From Ferruginibacter sp. (GTDB lineage Bacteria > Bacteroidota > Bacteroidia > Chitinophagales > Chitinophagaceae): a stretch of DNA of 9,664 bases. Positions 7,344 through 9,664 of this stretch are shown one piece after another (positions within the stretch are counted from its first letter, which is position 1; each line of letters opens with the position of its first letter). Location: contig JAGPDJ010000060.1 in NCBI GenBank assembly GCA_018057635.1, positions 1-9,664 on the forward strand, written 5' to 3'. The notes beneath the pieces are model-generated. The model saw only the letters and a list, made by a program, of their open reading frames with translations. It had not been told where the DNA came from and ran no database searches. The position numbers and the translations under genes were made by a program.

Positions 7344-7919
7344 ATGTTGAAGTTATTAGCCGTTGCTGCCTTATTTTTTTCTAATGGTTTCTTATTATTT
7401 CCAGGCCCGGAAAATAATAGCAACCCAACAAATATTAATGCCATTGAAAATAAATCTATTTACGATTTTAAAGTGACTGCATTAAATGGCGATACCATTG
7501 ATTTTGCAGACTTCAGAGGGAAAAAAATATTAATAGTCAATACAGCATCCAAATGTGGTTTTACGCCACAGTATGAAGGCCTGGAACAACTGTATCAAAA
7601 GTATAAAGACCGGTTGGTTGTAATAGGTTTTCCATGTAATAATTTTTTATCACAGGAGCCCGGTTCCAATGAAAAGATAAAAGCATTCTGCACCAAAAAT
7701 TACGGCGTTAGTTTTCCCATGGCTGCAAAAATATCTGTGAAAGGAAAAAATATTGCTCCTATATATAAGTGGCTTTGCAACAAATCTGAGAATGGCGTTA
7801 TGGATGCAAAAATCTCCTGGAACTTTAATAAATTCCTGCTTGATGAAAATGGAAAGATCATCGCCTGGTTTCCCAGTAAGGTTACGCCGATGAGTGTTGA
7901 AATCACGGATAAGTTGTGA
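7344..7919 (+). CDS. Glutathione-peroxidase-family thiol peroxidase, second tandem copy
   Basis: This 191-residue paralogue aligns without gaps to the upstream copy over the last 152 residues, with 104 identical by hand count (about 68%). Peroxidatic Cys71 (NTASKCGFTPQY), resolving-type Cys116 (AFCTKNYGV), Trp159 and Asn160 (SWNFNKFLLD) are kept. It also carries Cys98 in FPCNN and Cys145, absent from the first copy, and reads NNFLSQEPG, so the tetrad glutamine is Asn100 and the usual following glycine is Leu. The N-terminus (about residues 2-19) is hydrophobic but has no lipobox cysteine, so export or membrane anchoring by an uncleaved signal is likely rather than lipidation. The 4-bp gap to the first copy indicates co-transcription and probably translational coupling. 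The pair arose by tandem duplication, followed by divergence mainly in the N-terminal targeting region. Confidence 0.93.
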   Translation: MLKLLAVAALFFSNGFLLFPGPENNSNPTNINAIENKSIYDFKVTALNGDTIDFADFRGKKILIVNTASKCGFTPQYEGLEQLYQKYKDRLVVIGFPCNNFLSQEPGSNEKIKAFCTKNYGVSFPMAAKISVKGKNIAPIYKWLCNKSENGVMDAKISWNFNKFLLDENGKIIAWFPSKVTPMSVEITDKL

Positions 7920-7925
7920 TAGAAG

Positions 7926-7953
7926 TTATTAGCTATTAGTTGTTAGTTATTAG
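7926..7953 (+). repeat. Degenerate heptamer array, TTATTAG-like, four units
   Basis: Four adjacent 7-bp units read TTATTAG, CTATTAG, TTGTTAG, TTATTAG, starting 6 bp after the gpx2 stop codon. All share the TTAG end, with one substitution each in units two and three. It has the same 7-bp period as the larger array 43 bp downstream but a different sequence. Non-coding. Confidence 0.75.
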
Positions 7954-7996
7954 CGGGTGAATTGTTTAATATCTTTTATCTTTATGAGTTATTTTC

Positions 7997-8103
7997 ACCT
8001 CAAACCTCAAACCTCAAACCTCAAACCTCAAACCTCAAACCTCAAACCTCAAACCTCAAACCTCAAACCTCAAACCTCAAACCTCAAACCTCAAACCTCA
8101 AAC
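7997..8103 (+). repeat. Perfect 7-bp tandem repeat, ACCTCAA, 15.3 copies
   Basis: ACCTCAA repeats without any mismatch for 107 bp: 15 full copies plus two bases. The base before (7996, C) and the base after (8104, T) both break the pattern. There are no spacers, so it is not a CRISPR array. Since 7 is not a multiple of 3, all three plus frames read the same heptapeptide LKPQTSN without a stop, while every minus frame meets a TGA in each 21 bp. The array ends 5 bp before the -7 element of holB, so it fills the place where the -33 region should be. Perfect identity suggests recent expansion or continuing slippage. Confidence 0.97.
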
Positions 8104-8108
8104 TCCTC

Positions 8109-8116
8109 TATCTTTG
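8109..8116 (+). promoter_or_regulatory. -7 element of holB, 4 bp before the ATG
   Basis: TATCTTTG fits TAnnTTTG exactly and ends 4 bp before the ATG at 8121. The -33 position (about 8084-8089) falls inside the ACCTCAA array, which has no TTTG on this strand, so the upstream half is poor or replaced. Transcription from here would start close to or at the ATG, giving a leaderless or nearly leaderless message. Confidence 0.5.
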
Positions 8117-8120
8117 CCCC

Positions 8121-9341
8121 ATGCTTTTCCAATCAGTCATAGGCCAAAAAGATATTAAAGTACAGCTGCTGCATATGATACAGCAAAACAGGCTGAGTCA
8201 TGCCTTGTTGTTTTTGGGAAAAGAAGGATCTGGCGCATTACAGTTGGCCATAGCTTTTGCGAATTATATCAGTCTTCCAAAAAATATAGAAGTCAAAAAA
8301 AAAGAAGCCAGCCTTTTTGGCGATGAGCCGGAAGAAACCAAACCACTTACAAATCCAACCACCCCAGCCGAAATTGATACCTGGATGCAACAGCAACCGG
8401 GATGGTCAAAATTGCGTGACATGGTTCATCCCGACATTCACTATTCTTACCCGGTTGTGCCAAGGAAAAGTGGCGATAAGCCAATTAGTACCGATTATAT
8501 AAAAGAATGGCGTGAATTCACTACTTCCAATCCGTATGGAAATGTATATGACTGGCTTCAGTTTATAGGTGCAGAGAACAAACAGGGAAATATCACCGCA
8601 AATGAATGTTCAGATATCATCCGCAAACTAAATCTAAAGAGTTTTGAAAGCGGGTATAAAATATTGATCATGTGGATGCCCGAATTGCTGGGAAAAGAAG
8701 GAAATAAATTATTAAAACTGATTGAAGAACCTCCGGCTGATACGCTTTTTATACTGGTAGCAGAAAATGAATCATTGATATTGCCAACCATTTTATCACG
8801 AACCCAGTTGATAAAGATCCCGCAATTGTCTGCATTAGACATAGAATCTGCCTTAGAGATGAGGGAAGGCGTTTCTTTACAAAAAGGACAACAGGTTGCA
8901 GCAATCAGTGGCGGCAATTACCACGAAGCCCTTCAACAATTGCGGCATGCTGAAGATGACTGGGAAGTTTTTTTAAGAGACTGGCTGAACAGTATTATAA
9001 AAACCGGTCCGGTAGCACAACTAAAATGGATTGACGATATCAGTAAAATTGGCCGTGAAAAGCAAAAACAGTTCCTGAAGTACTTTGTACATATACTGGA
9101 AATTGCAACCAGGCTTAGGTTTATACCGGCTGATGATGAAATGCAGGACAGGGCTGATGTAGCTTTTGCACTCAAATTCAATAAAATATGCGATATAAAC
9201 CAACAGGAAGCTATTGTAAATGAACTGGATCAGGCTGCATACTATATTGAGCGTAATGCCAATGCAAAGATCCTTTTTCACGCATTAACCATTAAGATAT
9301 ATCATATTATTAGCAACAAATCTGTAATTTTGATGCAATGA
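8121..9341 (+). CDS. holB: DNA polymerase III delta prime subunit (clamp loader)
   Basis: The 406-residue protein is a delta-prime clamp-loader subunit, which helps load the sliding clamp during replication. The start FQSVIGQKDIKVQLLHMIQQNRLSHALLF is typical (residues 3-31). The Walker A position reads GKEGSGAL (33-40), lacking the Lys and Ser/Thr needed for ATP hydrolysis, as is common for delta prime. The four-cysteine zinc module often present after it is missing; residues 52-100 hold a charged linker before HPDIHYSYPV (103-112). The second half of the AAA+ core is clear: YKILIMWMPELLGKEG (179-194), LLKLIEEPPADTLFIL and LSRTQLIKIP, where SRT stands for the usual SRC. The rest is the helical collar domain. 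I place the start at 8121: longer in-frame readings would only add the translated heptamer array. The neighbour downstream is ricT, a pairing also found in Firmicutes. Confidence 0.93.
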   Translation: MLFQSVIGQKDIKVQLLHMIQQNRLSHALLFLGKEGSGALQLAIAFANYISLPKNIEVKKKEASLFGDEPEETKPLTNPTTPAEIDTWMQQQPGWSKLRDMVHPDIHYSYPVVPRKSGDKPISTDYIKEWREFTTSNPYGNVYDWLQFIGAENKQGNITANECSDIIRKLNLKSFESGYKILIMWMPELLGKEGNKLLKLIEEPPADTLFILVAENESLILPTILSRTQLIKIPQLSALDIESALEMREGVSLQKGQQVAAISGGNYHEALQQLRHAEDDWEVFLRDWLNSIIKTGPVAQLKWIDDISKIGREKQKQFLKYFVHILEIATRLRFIPADDEMQDRADVAFALKFNKICDINQQEAIVNELDQAAYYIERNANAKILFHALTIKIYHIISNKSVILMQ

Positions 9342-9485
9342 GGTTCTGGTCAGTGAGCTTTATGGCAGTGAAGAAAGAAAAAATTATTACAAGCTTTTTT
9401 TACAATACACTAGCATATTGTATTTCTTACCGGCTATTCCGGGGCTGCTTTTAAATAAAAAAGCTGCATAAAGTTATACTGTACA

Positions 9486-9522
9486 AGAGTGCGACGCCAA
9501 TGAAGCTGAGAATAGCACTGCT
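9486..9522 (+). other. Bulged stem-loop in the holB-ricT spacer, possible recurring intergenic element
   Basis: AG-AGTGC (9486-9492) can pair with GCACT-G-CT (9515-9522) with one bulged G, enclosing 22 nt. It follows TACTGTACA (9477-9485), which contains the palindrome TGTACA. The segment is richer in G+C than its surroundings and is not coding. I have the impression of similar GTACAAGAGTGCGACGC-type intergenic segments in related genomes, but cannot confirm this here. No T-tract follows, so it is not a classical terminator. Confidence 0.3.
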
Positions 9523-9566
9523 GACGACCCCCATTTAAAAATTTTACTTTTTAAACATTACATACA

Positions 9567-9664
9567 ATGGGATGTGGAAGTTGTGGTACCGGTAAAGATG
9601 GTGCACCCGGCGGGTGTCAAAGCCATGGCCATTGCGCCAGCGGCGGATGTAACCGGATGAATGT
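9567..9664 (+). CDS. ricT: RicT/PSP1-type cysteine-rich protein (N-terminal fragment, runs off right edge)
   Basis: Thirty-two codons are visible from the ATG at 9567. The peptide starts MGCGSCGTGKDG and carries cysteines at 3, 6, 17, 23 and 28 among many glycines, ending CNRMN at the window edge. This Cys/Gly-rich leader is what I recognise at the start of Bacteroidota PSP1-domain (YaaT/RicT) proteins, although the PSP1 domain itself lies outside the window. In Bacillus subtilis RicT works with RicA and RicF, binds iron-sulfur clusters and affects RNase Y-dependent mRNA maturation; holB-yaaT adjacency there supports the call. The cysteines are suitable for metal or Fe-S binding, which is inference. 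A weak TACTTTTT (9545-9552) lies 14 bp before the start; no good promoter is seen. Confidence 0.75.
   Translation, partial: MGCGSCGTGKDGAPGGCQSHGHCASGGCNRMN

Noticed and set aside
7997..8103. Possible CRISPR array
   Set aside because: Units are 7 bp, directly adjacent and identical, with no spacers and no cas genes nearby.
7957..8142. 61-codon ORF with LKPQTSN repeats
   Set aside because: It is the heptamer array read in a second frame; the reading stays open only because the repeat has no stop in any plus frame.
8558..8917. 119-codon minus-strand ORF inside holB
   Set aside because: Antisense shadow of a conserved AAA+ gene without its own signals.
9401..9423. AATACA/TGTATT inverted repeat after holB as terminator
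   Set aside because: Six A/T-rich pairs with a 9-nt loop and no T-tract; too weak to support.

Overview
The window looks like a chromosomal piece of a member of the Bacteroidota, most likely Chitinophagaceae-like. Reasons: AT-rich intergenic DNA; promoters of the Bacteroidota type (TAnnTTTG at -7, with TTTG about 20 bp upstream in the best case); a TonB-dependent receptor with an N-terminal carboxypeptidase-regulatory-like domain; secreted proteins whose signal peptides end in FAQ; a beta-helix lipoprotein of a kind I associate with that family; and the neighbour pair holB-ricT. The lineage call is by protein resemblance only.

Left part (1-2700, minus strand). A TonB-dependent outer-membrane receptor (385-2646) with a near-consensus promoter is followed 32 bp downstream by a secreted, mostly helical protein of unknown function that runs off the left edge. 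They look like a two-gene unit. From about 2700 to 3108 there is AT-rich non-coding DNA separating this unit from the divergent plus-strand genes. It contains one strong hairpin plus T-tract at 2917-2954 with no gene in front of it.

Middle (3121-6694, plus strand). radA (DNA repair and recombination ATPase) and a comF-type phosphoribosyltransferase-fold gene lie 19 bp apart. Both families are linked to DNA processing during natural transformation. Next comes a 467-residue lipoprotein predicted to fold as a right-handed beta-helix, with a -7 element only 5 bp before its ATG.

Right part (6755-9664, plus strand). Two tandem glutathione-peroxidase-family genes lie 4 bp apart and encode proteins about 68% identical by hand alignment over 152 residues. 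The first is a predicted lipoprotein; the second has a hydrophobic N-terminus without a lipobox. Then come two heptamer tandem arrays: a short degenerate TTATTAG array and a perfect 15.3-copy ACCTCAA array. The second runs to within 6 bp of a -7 element for holB (DNA polymerase III delta prime). After a 225 bp spacer, the N-terminus of a cysteine-rich RicT/PSP1-type protein begins and is cut by the right edge.

Most of the window is ordinary housekeeping and envelope content. The parts that deserve a second look are the perfect heptamer array at the holB promoter, the recurrent placement of -7-like elements 4-5 bp before start codons (possible leaderless mRNAs), the orphan hairpin upstream of radA, and the paired peroxidases. 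I do not see a clear new multi-gene system such as a defence island, CRISPR array, mobile element or biosynthetic cluster.
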